Below are positions 10,865 to 21,532 of a DNA stretch of 64,000 nt, in pieces. Numbering within the stretch: the stretch's first letter is position 1; every line of letters begins with the position of its first letter. Origin of the DNA: Termitomyces sp. T153 (lineage: Eukaryota > Basidiomycota > Agaricomycetes > Agaricales > Lyophyllaceae); NCBI GenBank assembly GCA_018296165.2, contig JACKQL020000004.1, positions 496,001-560,000 on the forward strand, in the 5' to 3' direction. The translations under genes and the position numbers were made by a program. The notes below the pieces were generated by a model that did no database searches, was not told the origin of the DNA, and saw nothing but the letters and a program-made list of their open reading frames with translations.

Positions 10865-11439
10865 AACCTCACAAACCTCAAATCCCCAGCCACCAGTCTT
10901 TCTACTGATACCATACTCACTGCCACAACCCATGGACAATTCAGGTCATCAAAACCATTTCTCCCTGGGCATACTCACCCTGCTGGGGCAAGATGCTGCA
11001 CCATATGTCTCACTCAGAGACAATCATATGGAGGGCATGAAGCTCCTTACTGTGCCCACCCTGGTGGTGCAATGGAGAAGCAGGGTGTTGAGGATGCCCA
11101 GAATGCTGCTAGAGCTGCTGCTTGGAAAGTATCAACTTCTGCAGCCACAACCAGTGGAAATACAAAGGTTTACATGCAGCTGACCAGTCCCAAGGGTAAA
11201 GTTTATCTTGTAGAGGAAGGTGATCTTGGCAAGCTCCAAACACTAAGCAATGGAATGGTATTCAGTGCACCTACTGGTTTTGCTGGCCTGACTATGGACA
11301 ATATTGAGTGGGAAGGGTGGATGGCATATGTTGAGGAGGAGTTAACTGAGCCAAAAACATCAGTCAACTGGACAAAACACTTTGACAATGCCAACAATAA
11401 TCTAGCAGAGATTGCCTCTCTAAACTAAGATACTGAAAC

Positions 11440-12748
11440 AGCCTTACTAGCAGTCAATAATCACCCATTCTTTGTAGACTCTGGCATGACCATACACATC
11501 TCCCCATGCAAATCCAACTTCTTCATGCTCCAACCCATTACATCCAAAGCAGTCAAAGGAGTTGGAGGATCAGCTATATCAGCCTGTGGAGTTGGAAACA
11601 TCAGACTACATACTGCTGAAGGAAATATACTGTCACTTGAGAAAGCTCTATACATCCCAAACTCCACTGTACACCTTATATCTGTTAGCCACATCTCAGT
11701 TGATCACCACACATACTTCTGATTTGACAATGAAGGGGTCTGCATCATTGATCCAGCCACTGAAACAATAATTGCAAAGAGTCCATTGCTAAAAGGAAAA
11801 GGACTCTACTCTATTGACCTATCGGATGCAACCGCCAAGCATGCCTTAGTGATTTACTAAGAGGCCAATATCAAAATGTGGCACCATTGCCTGGAACACA
11901 CCAATTACCAAGCCATCCTACAACTAGCCTGCAATCACAAGATCAAAGGTGTGCTTACCTTCCTCTACCATCCACCCAAGTGTGACAGCTGTATTCTTGG
12001 AAAACAGTCAAGAACACCAGTCCCAAGATCAAGGGAGGAAGGGCAAAGGGCAACATGGAGGCTTGAAATAGTATGAGCAGACCTCATGGGACCAATCAAT
12101 GTGCATTCACAGTCTGGAAACCACTATGTATTAGACATAGTGGATGATTATACAAATATGCCTTGGTCTATACTCCTCAAAACAAAGGATGAGGCTTTTC
12201 CAGCACTAAAGGCATGGGAGATGGCACATGAGAATGAGACTGGGATGAAGGTTGGAAAATATTGCACTGGATTTGATGGAAAACTCACCAGTAAGGAAAT
12301 GGAAATGTGACTGGCTACCAAAGGGGTATCTCACAAACATGGTGCACCTTATACCTCAGCACACATTGGGCAAGTTGAGCACATGCATCAAACCCTGATG
12401 GATAAGGCAAGGACCATGAGGATCAACTCACAATGCCCAGAATTTCTCTGGGATGAGTTCTATTTGACTGCAACCCACCTTCATGCCAAGACCCCAACAA
12501 AGTCACTTTCAGGAAAAAACCCACATGAAAAATGGTTCAACAGTGAGCCAAAATACTCATACATGTGCAAAATTGGGTGTCAAGCATTTGTCTTCACACC
12601 AACCCATAACTCTAAGGTCAGACCATGCTCAATTGAGTGCATACTAATTGGATATGGTCAGAACTCAAAGACCTATCAATGCTATCAATGCTGGGATGAA
12701 AAGAACAAGAAGGTATACCAATCATATCATGTGAGGTTTATAGAATGA
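11440..12748 (+). pseudogene. Copia element 1 protease, GAG-pre-integrase and integrase
   Basis: The aspartic protease signature reads FVDSGMTIHIS at 11471-11503. From 11876 the GAG-pre-integrase domain begins WHHCLEHTNYQAILQ and ends with the zinc-site residues CDSCILGKQSRTPVP. The integrase core runs from about 12060, with the first Asp in DLMGPINVHS and the second acidic site lost around ILLKTKDEAF/CTGFDGKL. The frame at 12383-12748 covers the rest, including EHMHQTLMDKARTMR where the catalytic Glu of the family (VERMHQT) is expected and is present as E. TGA or TAA stops at 11720, 11858, 12074 and 12308 break the frame. Confidence 0.82.
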
Positions 12749-12991
12749 CATGAATCCACAGCCACTTCATCCAACTCTCAAAGATGGCCTTATTCCAACC
12801 ATAACAACACACCCCCAATTCCTACACTTCAAGAGCTCAAGAACATGGCAGGTCTTGAGCCAAGCAAAGACAACAATGACCTCAGCAGACTGGAAGTCAA
12901 TATACCAAATCCAGAACTGTCCTATAACATTTCCCACAATAGCAATCATGATGAGAATCAGGGAGACCCATGCTCATGGAGGAGGAACTGT

Positions 12992-13202
12992 AAGGGCAAC
13001 CTCTGGAGGCTGTGGCTCAATCACACAGCTGGCAAAGAGAAATCCAAAGTCTATTCAGTACTGTACAGTGTCCATTGAGATAACTACTCACCTGGCAAAG
13101 GGAAATCCAAAGAGAACAAGTCTGGAGATTCCCTATGCCAGGTGTGACACTTCAGAAGCTTCAGAAGCATGAGAAACAACTGTACAGTATGACAGAGAAA
13201 AA
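12992..13202 (+). repeat. Dispersed repeat R1, copy 3, nested in copia element 1
   Basis: Begins AAGGGCAACCTCTGGAGGCT and ends ACAACTGTACAGTATGACAG followed by GAAAAAAA. The copy at 63553-63749 starts and stops at the same places, including the A-rich tail. It lies between the integrase and reverse transcriptase domains, where copia elements have only a linker, so it looks like an insertion of a short SINE-like repeat of about 200 bp. Confidence 0.7.
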
Positions 13203-13479
13203 AAGACACAAGTAATGTGTCAGCAATTGGTCAGCAGTTACATAAGCCAGTGGCAGTGTCAAAGGGGCCACACTTGTCTGAATTATTGACAGAGAACTAG
13301 TGCAGGCTGAGGGCTAAAACTAAGACCAATAGATAGGGAAAAGGAAGGAGAATAAAGAAAAACTATAACAGAGGAAATCTGACAAGAACTGGAGAAGGAG
13401 AAGGGGAAACAAGTGAGACATCCCCTGACAGGAACCAAACTCATGGAGAGATGTGCAACAAGGACCAGATGCAGAGAAA

Positions 13480-14995
13480 TGGAAAAAAGCATACTTGGAG
13501 GAACTGCAGTCATTGAAGGACATGGGTGTCTACAAACTTGTACCTTGCACAGCCATCCCAAAGGGCCAGAAGGTACAAAAGGGTTGACCTATATTCAAGA
13601 TCAAGCATGACAAAAATGGCAACCCTGTGCAATATAAAGTATGATTGGTATTCAAAGGCTACAAGCAAATATACAGGAGGGACTACAACAAGACAACCTT
13701 GCCAACTGTGCACATGGAATTGTGGTGCATACTGCTTCACATTGCAGCAACAGAAGGGTGGAATGTGACTCAAATCAATGTGAAAACCACATTCCTCTAT
13801 GGAATTCTGCCGGACAACAAAGTCCAATATATGGAGCAACTAGAAGGATTTGAAGAAAAGGAAAAGGAGGATTGGGTATGGAAACTGGTATGAGGGCTAT
13901 ATGGAATGAAGCAAGCAGGGAGGATATGGAACAGGACAATGAATGAGAGAATGACAGGGTGGGGATTTACAAGGTTGGCAAGTGAGTCCTGTGTCTACTA
14001 CAGGAAATCTATGACTGGTATTGTGATTGCTGCTGTTCACATTGACAATTTCTTATCCATTGCCAATACTAAAGCTGAGAACAATTGCTTCAAGTCACAG
14101 ATGCATGAAGCATGGATGATCTCAGACCTTGGAACTCCAAAGTATCTTGTCAGAGTGTCAGTCAAGTGGAATACAGCAAACAGAGAAGTCACATTATCAC
14201 AAACTGCATTCATAGACTGAGTCATTCACCAATTTGGACAGAAAGATTCCTATCCCTTGTCAATACTTATGGAACCTGGACTGAAGCTAAGGCAACCTAA
14301 ACATGATGTTCAGACTCAGGAGGAGAAGGACAATGTTGCAAAATTGCCTTACAGATCCCTGATCAGGTGCCTGCTCTACATTGCCATAGCCACCCAACCT
14401 GATATAGTAGTTGCTGTTCAGCAATTATTCCAATTCCTTGACAATTATAACAGAAGTCACTGGAATGCAGGCATATGACTACTATGATACCTGAAAGGAC
14501 CAGGGAACTAAAGCTATGCTTAGGTGGTTCATCCATTGTACTAAGAGGGTTCATGGATGCAGATTGGGCAAGTTGCCTTGACACTAGGTACAGCACCAGT
14601 GGGTACACTTGGTCTCTTGGAACAGGGGCAATCTCCTGATCAGTCCACAAACAAAAGACAGTTACAACTTCATCTTGCAAAGCAGAATACATGTCTGCAT
14701 ACAAATTGACTCAGAAATGCATCTGGCTGAGGATACTCATGAAGGAAATAGGATGAGACTTCACCACAGCTCCTACCATCATCTTCTGCAACAATAAAGC
14801 AGCAATCTCACTGTCCAAAGACCTGATGACTCATGCCTGAGTCAAGCACTTCAATATAAAATACCATTTCATCAGGGAGCAAGTGCAAAACAGTGAGATC
14901 ATTGTAAAATACATCAATACACAAGATAATGTCACAGACATGTTCACAAAGGTGGTACCCCACCCTCTCTTCCTACACTTATGACACATACTAGG
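13480..14995 (+). pseudogene. Copia element 1 reverse transcriptase and RNase H
   Basis: Reverse transcriptase reads in three frames: LKDMGVYKLVP near 13510, then NVTQINVKTTFLYGILPDNK at 13760-13820 (the usual DVKNAFLNG motif with Asp changed), then YGMKQAGRIWN and VHIDNFLSIA at 14040 where YVDD should be, so one catalytic Asp has become Asn. The thumb follows to 14480. RNase H reads FMDADWASCLDT near 14550 and continues to KYINTQDNVTDMFTKV at 14900-14955. Stops at 13891, 14218 and 14476 among others break it. Confidence 0.82.
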
Positions 14996-15048
14996 AGTAA
15001 CATAACCCACAATTCTATGTGAGGAGGAGTTGTAAGTGGTGCGTTCAT

Positions 15049-15060
15049 GGCAAGGAGAAG
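15049..15060 (+). other. Polypurine tract of copia element 1
   Basis: ATGGCAAGGAGAAG abuts the 3' LTR. A purine run at this position primes plus-strand synthesis in LTR retrotransposons. Confidence 0.7.
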
Positions 15061-15417
15061 TGTTGGAATATCATGTATGTGATATGTGTGATGAAGTGCT
15101 GTGAATGACACCAGGGCCAACTGCAAGGGTCATTGCATTGGCCAATGCTTTGTTCTCTTACATATATATATATTCAATGGACACTTACAGTACCCTCAGT
15201 CTATTACACATGACTGAGGGTACATCATATCTACTTACACCATATATACAAACAAACCCACTCTGTACCTAGATTACACTTATGCATACACATATTGATC
15301 TAAGTACATACAATACAGTCTATTATACGTGACTGAGGATTACACTTACACATATGCATATTGATTTAGGTGCTTACCTTTTGTGGTATACTATTGCTGC
15401 TGGTTGGGATTCCAACA
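15061..15417 (+). repeat. 3' LTR of copia element 1
   Basis: 357 bp and colinear with the LTR at 9633-9988. The same 12-bp GTACCCTCAGTC hairpin is present near 15190-15223. TGTGA target duplication follows at 15418-15422. Confidence 0.93.
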
Positions 15418-15497
15418 TGTGAATGAGGAAATGTGTCAAAAACTCACTTTCATTATTTCTTGAGATAGATGGCTATTAGAGATGCCATTGATGGATT

Positions 15498-15765
15498 TGT
15501 TAGAAGTGGATACCTGTACAGATCATAGATAACACACTGTGAGTTCTTATCCTCAGTCTTTAGTGCAATTGACTCTATTTGTACCTATAGATAACACACT
15601 GTGAGTTCTTATCTATGGTACTGTAAGTCCATTGTCTATAATGTAAGAATAAGTTAGTAACTCACCCTCAGTCTTTAGTGCAATTGACTGAGGGTGATCA
15701 TGTCTATGCATGGTTTATATACTCGCTGTCTTCTATTGTCTCTTTGGCCAGTGGCCACCTCAACA
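15498..15765 (-). repeat. 3' LTR of copia element 2 (CpG-depleted)
   Basis: On the minus strand it begins TGTTGAGGTGGCC and ends TCCACTTCTAACA. It is preceded by the polypurine tract GATGAGGAGGAG. It contains the hairpin TCACCCTCAGTC/GACTGAGGGTGA at 15662-15697 and two copies of GATAACACACTGTGAGTTCT. Compared with the 5' LTR, CpG sites such as CGACTCTATTCG read TGACTCTATTTG. Confidence 0.88.
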
Positions 15766-15810
15766 CTCCTCCTCATCATGAGTGTAAATGACTCCTCCTT
15801 GCATAGAATC

Positions 15811-16317
15811 CTAGGTCACTCTCAGCAGGGGATGGAGTTTTGTAAATTGGGGGGTGAGTAGGGCCTTCATGAGAATATCAGCCATGTTTTCTTTTGTGCT
15901 TATATAGCAGATTGTTATTTCTTTTGAGGTAACACATTCATGGAGGAAATGATATTTAATGTTGACATGCTTCACACACTGGTGAAGCATAGGATCTTCA
16001 GAGAGGTTGATTGCAGAGTTGTTGTTGCAAAGTAAGGTGGTGGGTCCTATGGGGCCATAACCTATTGCAGTTAGAAGAGTATGTAGCCAAATGTATTCTT
16101 GTACAGCCTCATATGCTGCCATGTATTCAGCTTGGCAGGACAAGGCAGCAACAGTGCATTGCTTCCTGGTAGACCATGAGATCACTCCTGAGCATATTGA
16201 CCAAGTGTATCCACTGACACTCCTCCTACTGTCAAGACAATTAGCCCAGTCTGAGTCAGTAAACCCCACCAATTCTATCTGATTCTTGCCTCCAAGTGTG
16301 AGACCTAAAGTGTGCAT
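15811..16317 (-). pseudogene. Copia element 2 RNase H
   Basis: Open frame of 168 codons. It reads GFTDSDWANCLDSRRSVSGY with the first acidic residues, SWSTRKQCTVAALSCQAEYM with the Glu, and later a CNNNSAINLSEDP segment where the usual CDN has become CNN. It ends at the C-terminal MADILMKAL block of copia RNase H. A frame break separates it from the reverse transcriptase. Confidence 0.85.
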
Positions 16318-16329
16318 GCCTTTCAGATA

Positions 16330-16941
16330 TCAAAGGGTGTGTATGGCTGCATGCCAATGCATCTGGGTGTAGCAGTTGAGGTACTGTGATAATTGCTGTA
16401 CTGCATATTGGATATCTGGCCTGGTGGATACAGCAAGCCATAGCAATCCTTCTACAAGTCTCCTGTATGGTATTTGGGAGATCTTCTCCCATTCTTTGTT
16501 GGTCAGTTTGGATGTGTTGACACATCTCAACTTTGTCCCTAGTTCCATTGGGGTGGATATCAGTGTTGCATCTGATTGCCCAAACTGTTGTATGAGTCTG
16601 TCGATTAGGACTGTCTGTGATAAATGAACTTTGTGATTCTCTCTATCCCAGTTGATGGCAATACCCAGGATGTACCTTGGAGTCCCCAGATCTGCTATAG
16701 TCCAGACACTCCCCATTTCCTTTTTGAAGATCTGGATTGCTGTTTCTGTGTCTGAAATAGCCAAGAAATCATTGATATGTACCCCTGCTATCACTGTGCC
16801 AGCATCTGTTTTCCTGTGATATATGCATGCTTTGCATGCCAACCATGTGGATCCCCACTTCTGCATGTGGTCATCAAGCATGTTGTTCCAGATTCTTCCA
16901 GCTTGTTTCATACTATAGAGCCCCCTCTGTAGCTTGCACAC
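16330..16941 (-). pseudogene. Copia element 2 reverse transcriptase, C-terminal two thirds
   Basis: Open frame of 203 codons starting at the deletion joint. It reads RGLYSMKQAGRIWN, then VHINDFLAIS in the YVDD position (first Asp changed to Asn), then DLGTPRYILGIAINWDRE and RRLVEGLLWLAVSTRPDIQY, all standard copia thumb blocks. The finger and first catalytic Asp are gone with the deletion. Confidence 0.85.
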
Positions 16942-17960
16942 CCATTAGTAAAACTTGTCCCATAAGTTTGGAGGACATTTTGTGGCAAGTCTCATTGTTT
17001 GTGCTTTCCCCATGAGTGTTTGATGCATCCTTTCTACTCTTCCCATGTGGGCAGATGTATAGGGAGCTCCAACCTCCAGCAGGATCCCTCTTTCTCTGTA
17101 CCATTCTTTATGCTTATTGCCATTAAGTTTGCTGTACTGTCCTGTTCTCAATATCTTGAGTTTCAGGCCAGTTTCATTTTCATAGGCTAGATCCATGTTT
17201 TCAACTTGTTGAATGCATTGTCTTTTGATTTTGGGGGAATTGACCAAGGTTTATTAGTGTAGTCATCCACAATATTCATAATATAGTTATTGCCTGTCCA
17301 AGAAGTCACAGCTGTCTGTCCCACAAGATCCACCCAGACCTTCTCCAATTTTCTTGCAGCTCTGTGTCCATCCCCTTCCTCCCTCTCCTTTGGAACTGGT
17401 GTCCTTGTCTGTTTGCCAAGGATAAAATGGTCACAAATTGGAGGTTTTGTGGAGAAGGAGGTGGGCATACCTTCAATCATTCCAGCACATGCCATCTGTA
17501 TGATGGATTGGTAATTTGCATATCTCAGCCTAAGATGCCAGGTCTGAATATCAGGTGATGTGTGGACTGTGAGGGCATAATTGGAAGTGATGTCAAGGGC
17601 ATATAGATTGCATGATGGAAGGAGAGTTCCAGTTGTGATGGGTTAGTTATCTGTGGTCTGTAGGCATACAGTTCCAATGCCTGTTGCTACAATTGCTGAT
17701 CCCCCTACTCCACAAATGGGTTTCTTGGTTGATTGTTTGGATGGATATGAAGTCAGTTATGTCTGGTGATATGTGTACTGTGGTGTTGGAGTCCAGGATA
17801 AATGGTTCTCGGGTTTTATGTTCACAAGATAGGGCAGTCTCCTGGCATTGGTTGGATTCATTGTGTGAGCAGTCTATGCTGATTCTTGGCTCCTCCTCAA
17901 ATGCAACCCACACATCTATTTCTAGTGCCTCTGCCTCCATTATTCAGTCAGTAGCCAAGG
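16942..17960 (-). pseudogene. Copia element 2 protease and integrase (truncated)
   Basis: The protease signature reads FILDSNTTVHISPDITDF near 17770-17830, with Asn replacing Gly in DSG. The GAG-pre-integrase zinc site CDHFILGKQTRTPVP is at 17400-17440. The integrase core reads VWVDLVGQTAV and IVDDYTNKPW. A second piece at 16945-17247 holds VGAPYTSAHMGRVERMHQTL, including the catalytic Glu, and stops at LWDKFY. There it is cut by the deletion. About 800 bp present in copia element 3 are missing here. Confidence 0.83.
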
Positions 17961-17999
17961 AAGTGTCAGAGACTAACCCCACAAACTTGGGTTGCATTT

Positions 18000-18736
18000 T
18001 TGTCTGTGTTTGTGAGACCTGCATGGCAAGGTATGCTGCTATTGTGTCTGAGTTGCAAAGTGAATGCCTTCCTGCCACCTGTTGTAGTGAATGTGACCTT
18101 GGAGGTTTTTGACTTCTCCTTGTTCTTCTTATTATAGTAGGCTAGCCAGGCCGTTTTTGACTCTTCCAGGGTTTTACCTGCCATTGCACCTCCCTCTAGA
18201 ATGCACCATGGGGCCATGTGCCCTGTATACACATGTGCCAGGCAATCTCATGCCTTGCATGTAGAACATATGAGTTTGCTGCCTCTGGTAGGTCTTGCAG
18301 CATATGCAGTCAGCGCCGAGTCTTCGGGGGTGGTGCTAGATCTGTCTGCCTCCAAGAGGGTCTGTTCCCCTTCAATGAACTGCCATATCTCTGCTGGACT
18401 GTACACCTTGGTGCTCCCAGCCAGCCCCAGGTCACAGGATATAATGGAACAGATATGATTAAAGGACCTGTCGGAGAGGGCAGATAAGATGGCGATGGAC
18501 TTCAGGAGATCTTTGGTAACCTCTCCTGCATCAAAGGCTCTGTTGATATTATCAAAAATCGTGTCGACCGTTTTTGTCAAAGGCTCAGTTGGGGTGCACT
18601 TTGTGGTTAATGCCTCCTGCAGAAGGCGGACTTGCTTGACAGGGACCACGCCTCCATGCCGCTACTTCAAATGCGTCCATAGGGTCATGGGATCTTCCAT
18701 GTCTATGCATAGCTTCTGCTCTGGTAGTGAGATAGA
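18000..18736 (-). pseudogene. Copia element 2 gag, 5'-truncated
   Basis: The frame at 18248-18649 reads VPVKQVRLLQEALTTKC, KTVDTIFDNINRAFDAGEV and SIAILSALSDRSFNHI, nearly the same as the gag of copia element 3. A likely nucleocapsid CxxC segment (ICSTCKA) closes it. The start is missing because the coding text runs straight into the LTR near 18737. From about 18300 upward CpG is retained (GTCGACCG, CGCCGAGTCTTCGG). Confidence 0.8.
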
Positions 18737-18963
18737 CACACTGTGAGTTCTTATTCTCAGTCTTTAGTGCAATCGACTCTATTCGTACCTATAGATAACA
18801 CACTGTGAGTTCTCATATATGGTACTGTAAGTCCGTTGTCCGTAATGTAAGAATAAGTTAGTAACTCACCCTCAGTCTTTAGTGCAATCGACTGAGGGTG
18901 ATCGTGTCTACGCATGGTTTATATACTCGCTGTCTTCCATTGTCTCTTTGGCCAGTGGCCACC
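18737..18963 (-). repeat. 5' LTR of copia element 2, partial, CpG retained
   Basis: Aligns with 15533-15763 of the 3' LTR but lacks both ends. The hairpin is at 18866-18901. CpG sites lost from the 3' LTR are intact here, for example GCAATCGACTGAGGG and TCCGTTGTCCG. The outer end stops at GGCCACC and passes into host DNA. Confidence 0.85.
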
Positions 18964-19446
18964 CTGGACAAAGAGACATGGTCCCTTTTTACGCTCGCGG
19001 TGGCCATCCGCCCGATCTCAACAAGATACCGGTGGAAAGAGAGTGGGAAGTATTACGTACGAGTAAATCAGGTTATCCGATAGTCACCTCAGGTTAAGTC
19101 AGATCCTATCACATTTAAATCAAAACGCTCAGATCCTATCAGAGCGGATTTTCACTGGGCACTACCATGATCATTCATTTTCAAGGCCACATAATGTATC
19201 ATTGGAAATATCTGTACGGGATCTACTTCTAAACGAGCAATGGGGGGCACGAGATACACAGCTCTTTGTACTTGCAGGATATGGTCGGTGCCAATAATGG
19301 GGAGTGGGAATAATAATAAAAAAAGTCCAAAAATAATTTGATGTCCTACCAGTATCCTGTCCATGAACGTGCCAGCGTCCGTCTGTTTATATTATATTTA
19401 TGTATGATGTGTGCGTGGGAGTGGGTATATCGGGGCTGGAGAAATA
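18964..19446. other. Host intergenic region, CpG-normal
   Basis: GC-balanced DNA between copia element 2 and the deacetylase gene. It is the 3' flank of the deacetylase. I see no gene, RNA or repeat with confidence. Confidence 0.5.
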
Positions 19447-21532
19447 TCACAGCCGTATGAAGAGGCTAAGAGATCCCAGGAGTGCACCGACGCAAGCGAG
19501 GAGCACGCTAGACCATACACCTCGTGGGAGCGTAGGGATGTCACTATTGTTGAAGGGGACATAAGCCGTTTGAGCAGGGGAGGTGTCGCTGTCGAATGTG
19601 CCGCCAGTCCCTCCACCAGTCAAGTTGGCACCGTTCGGCTGACCGTTTGGAAAGTATGTCAGAATTTGGAGAATGAAAAAGAAAGAGAGGCCACGTACCC
19701 CGATTGGTCGTGAATCATCAGCGAACGTGCAGGTGGTCGAGGTGCAGATGCAGTTTCCGGCAATAGGGTCCCAGAAAGGCGTGGAGCAGTTGGTTGGGAC
19801 TGGCAAACGGCTTAGTAAAATATATTTCAAGATGCAAGAAGGAACATACGACGGTAGCGAGGCTTTTGACCGTCAGGCACTTGCTGTTCGGGATTAGGGT
19901 TGGCGGGTGAAGGCTCTTGCTTGGGGCAACCATACTAAAGATCATAGAATCATCAATCAGTACATACTCGGAGAAACGATACATACACATGTGTAGAAGG
20001 GGAAGTCGCTGAACTGACAGTGCGACAGGAGGCCGCCCTCGTTCTGAGGCATGCCATTGCAGATCTTTTGAGACGCGTCAACTTGTGGGGTGGAGCACTT
20101 GAGGGCGCTGACGGTGTCAAGCTGCGAAATCGGGACGGGGTTTCGCACCCATGCGAGGAGCTGCTCATTCGAGACAATCCACACTGTAGTATCAAAGAAC
20201 GTTAGATTCCTGAGATAAATATAACCAGCGAGATATGACACAAACCGTTTTGCTGCTGCTGCGCCCAATCCAAAAACGCGTTGATCATATCAATCATTTT
20301 GTGATCGGGACTGACTCCGGGGTAGGTTTTCTAACAGACATGGCTCAATATGACTCGTAAATGACTGATATCCGGTGTCTTACTGAGAGATGGATGGGAT
20401 GGGTGTAAAGACCGATAGGTTGACGGTTGTTATTGTAGTGATCGGTGAATGTCGCCTTCATATACTCGAGCGTCGCGGTGTTATTGACCTTCGTGCTACC
20501 ATCCGCAGCGTCCCTAGAAATGCAAAAACATTGAACACTGTCCTAACTATTTCTTAACGCGTGGAGACTTACAACCACGGGTCCATCAAATGCGGACCAT
20601 TTACGCCGCGCGAATCAAAGAACGCGTACATCGGAATCTCCCATAGACCAGGAAGCTTCGGCTCGCCTTTACATGTGTCCGTATTCGACAAGCAGTTATT
20701 CGCCATGCCGTAATCGAGGGTATATGGCCAATACGCGTCCGTGTTAGGATCGGTGACGGGTACGGAGGCAGCGGAACTAGAGTCGTACGTGAAAGAGGCC
20801 GCAGCGAGGTTCTTGAGCGTCTGGGCATTGTAGCTGAGGAAGGGAGCGCGAAAACCTGTAATTGAAGACAGTGGGATACCGGCGAGGGCGTTCAAAGCAA
20901 TTAAGTTTCCGTTGATCTCGGCCGTTGACGGTGTGCCGACGTGTGTCATTCTAGATGAGACGTGAGTTAGAGTATCTACTGGCAGGATAAGGCAATATCT
21001 TACGTGTGATCCGCAATTTCGTTACCCGCCACATACCAATCTGTGATAGACCAAAAGTTTCTGTTAGTTAGATGCTCAAGGCTCCGCGGAGCACGGTAGC
21101 TAATCATCCACACCAGTTACGAGGGTATAATTTGTGTAGTTCAACGACGTGAAGTATGTCATTTTGGGTGTGCAGCCGTTGGGATTCTTGCGGTTAGCAA
21201 GGAATTGATTGACTGAGTCGAGGGTATACGATTGGATGGCATCATCTGCAGTGAACACGATAAATTGGGGCGTGTCGGACTGCACAAAAGTGAAAATGCT
21301 ATAAGCATCCTAGTCGACTTAGAGAGTACAAATAACTTACGGGCTTGATACCACCGGGCGGGTTGGTGCTAGCGCAGTTACAGTCTGGTAATTTGCACTT
21401 TGACGGGTCGCAGGAGTATCCAGCAGCTTGAGGGCTGCTCATCGCGCCAGATATCGAACCATCCTGGGCAGACGCAAACAGCGGGCTCAGAGCAAAGAGG
21501 GCGATAGGAAGAAAGGCTGTTGTTAGGCGCAT
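19447..21532 (-). CDS. Polysaccharide (chitin) deacetylase-like protein, CE4 family, GPI-anchored
   Basis: Hand-spliced gene of about nine exons. It starts at ATG 21532 with signal peptide MRLTTAFLPIALFALSPLFA, then a Cys-rich segment (CDPSKCKLPDCNC). Exon joins seen: 21341/21279, 21114/21040, about 21003/20950, and further joins to 19698/19638, the last intron being 60 nt. CE4 landmarks appear in order: FTADDAIQ (metal/base Asp pair; the classical motif is TFDD), NEIADHTMTHVG (HxxxH metal ligands), TGFRAPFLSYN (RxP motif) and IGLYTHPIHLS (late His). The C-terminus is Asn/Gly/Thr rich and ends in a hydrophobic segment (SSVLLACVGALLGSLSLF), as in GPI-anchor signals. Expected role: trims acetyl groups from cell-wall chitin at the cell surface. 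The TADD variant and Cys-rich N-terminus recall insect-type deacetylases, so activity and substrate should not be assumed. Confidence 0.88.

Larger units (their letters stand above)
9633..15417 (+). mobile_element. Copia element 1, full-length Ty1/copia LTR retrotransposon (decayed)
   Basis: A 5785-bp element with two LTRs of about 356 bp starting TGTTGGAATATC and ending GGGATTCCAACA, flanked by TGTGA on both sides. Domain order is gag, protease, GAG-pre-integrase, integrase, reverse transcriptase, RNase H, as expected for copia. CpG is nearly absent and each domain is broken by stops, so it is immobile. It carries a nested R1 repeat between integrase and reverse transcriptase. The two LTRs differ by C/T and A/G changes at former CpG sites plus a few others, consistent with an old insertion. 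Confidence 0.95.
15498..18963 (-). mobile_element. Copia element 2, minus strand, internally deleted
   Basis: Bounded by a complete 3' LTR (15498-15765) and a partial 5' LTR (18737-18963). Proteins read from gag (high coordinates) to RNase H (low). Two deletions are evident. One joins integrase directly to the middle of reverse transcriptase near 16942. The other joins the 5' LTR directly to internal gag near 18737, removing the primer-binding site and gag start. CpG is depleted at the low end and normal from about 18.2 kb upward. Its proteins closely resemble those of copia element 3, so they are sister families. Confidence 0.88.

Noticed and set aside
13283..13561. Minus-strand Ser/Phe-rich frames
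   Set aside because: Antisense to the linker between copia 1 integrase and reverse transcriptase; no splice support or similarity within the window.
18489..18746. Plus-strand 85-codon frame
   Set aside because: Antisense of copia 2 gag, which reads clearly on the minus strand.
19398..19713. Frames opposite the 3' end of the deacetylase
   Set aside because: Explained by the deacetylase exons on the minus strand.
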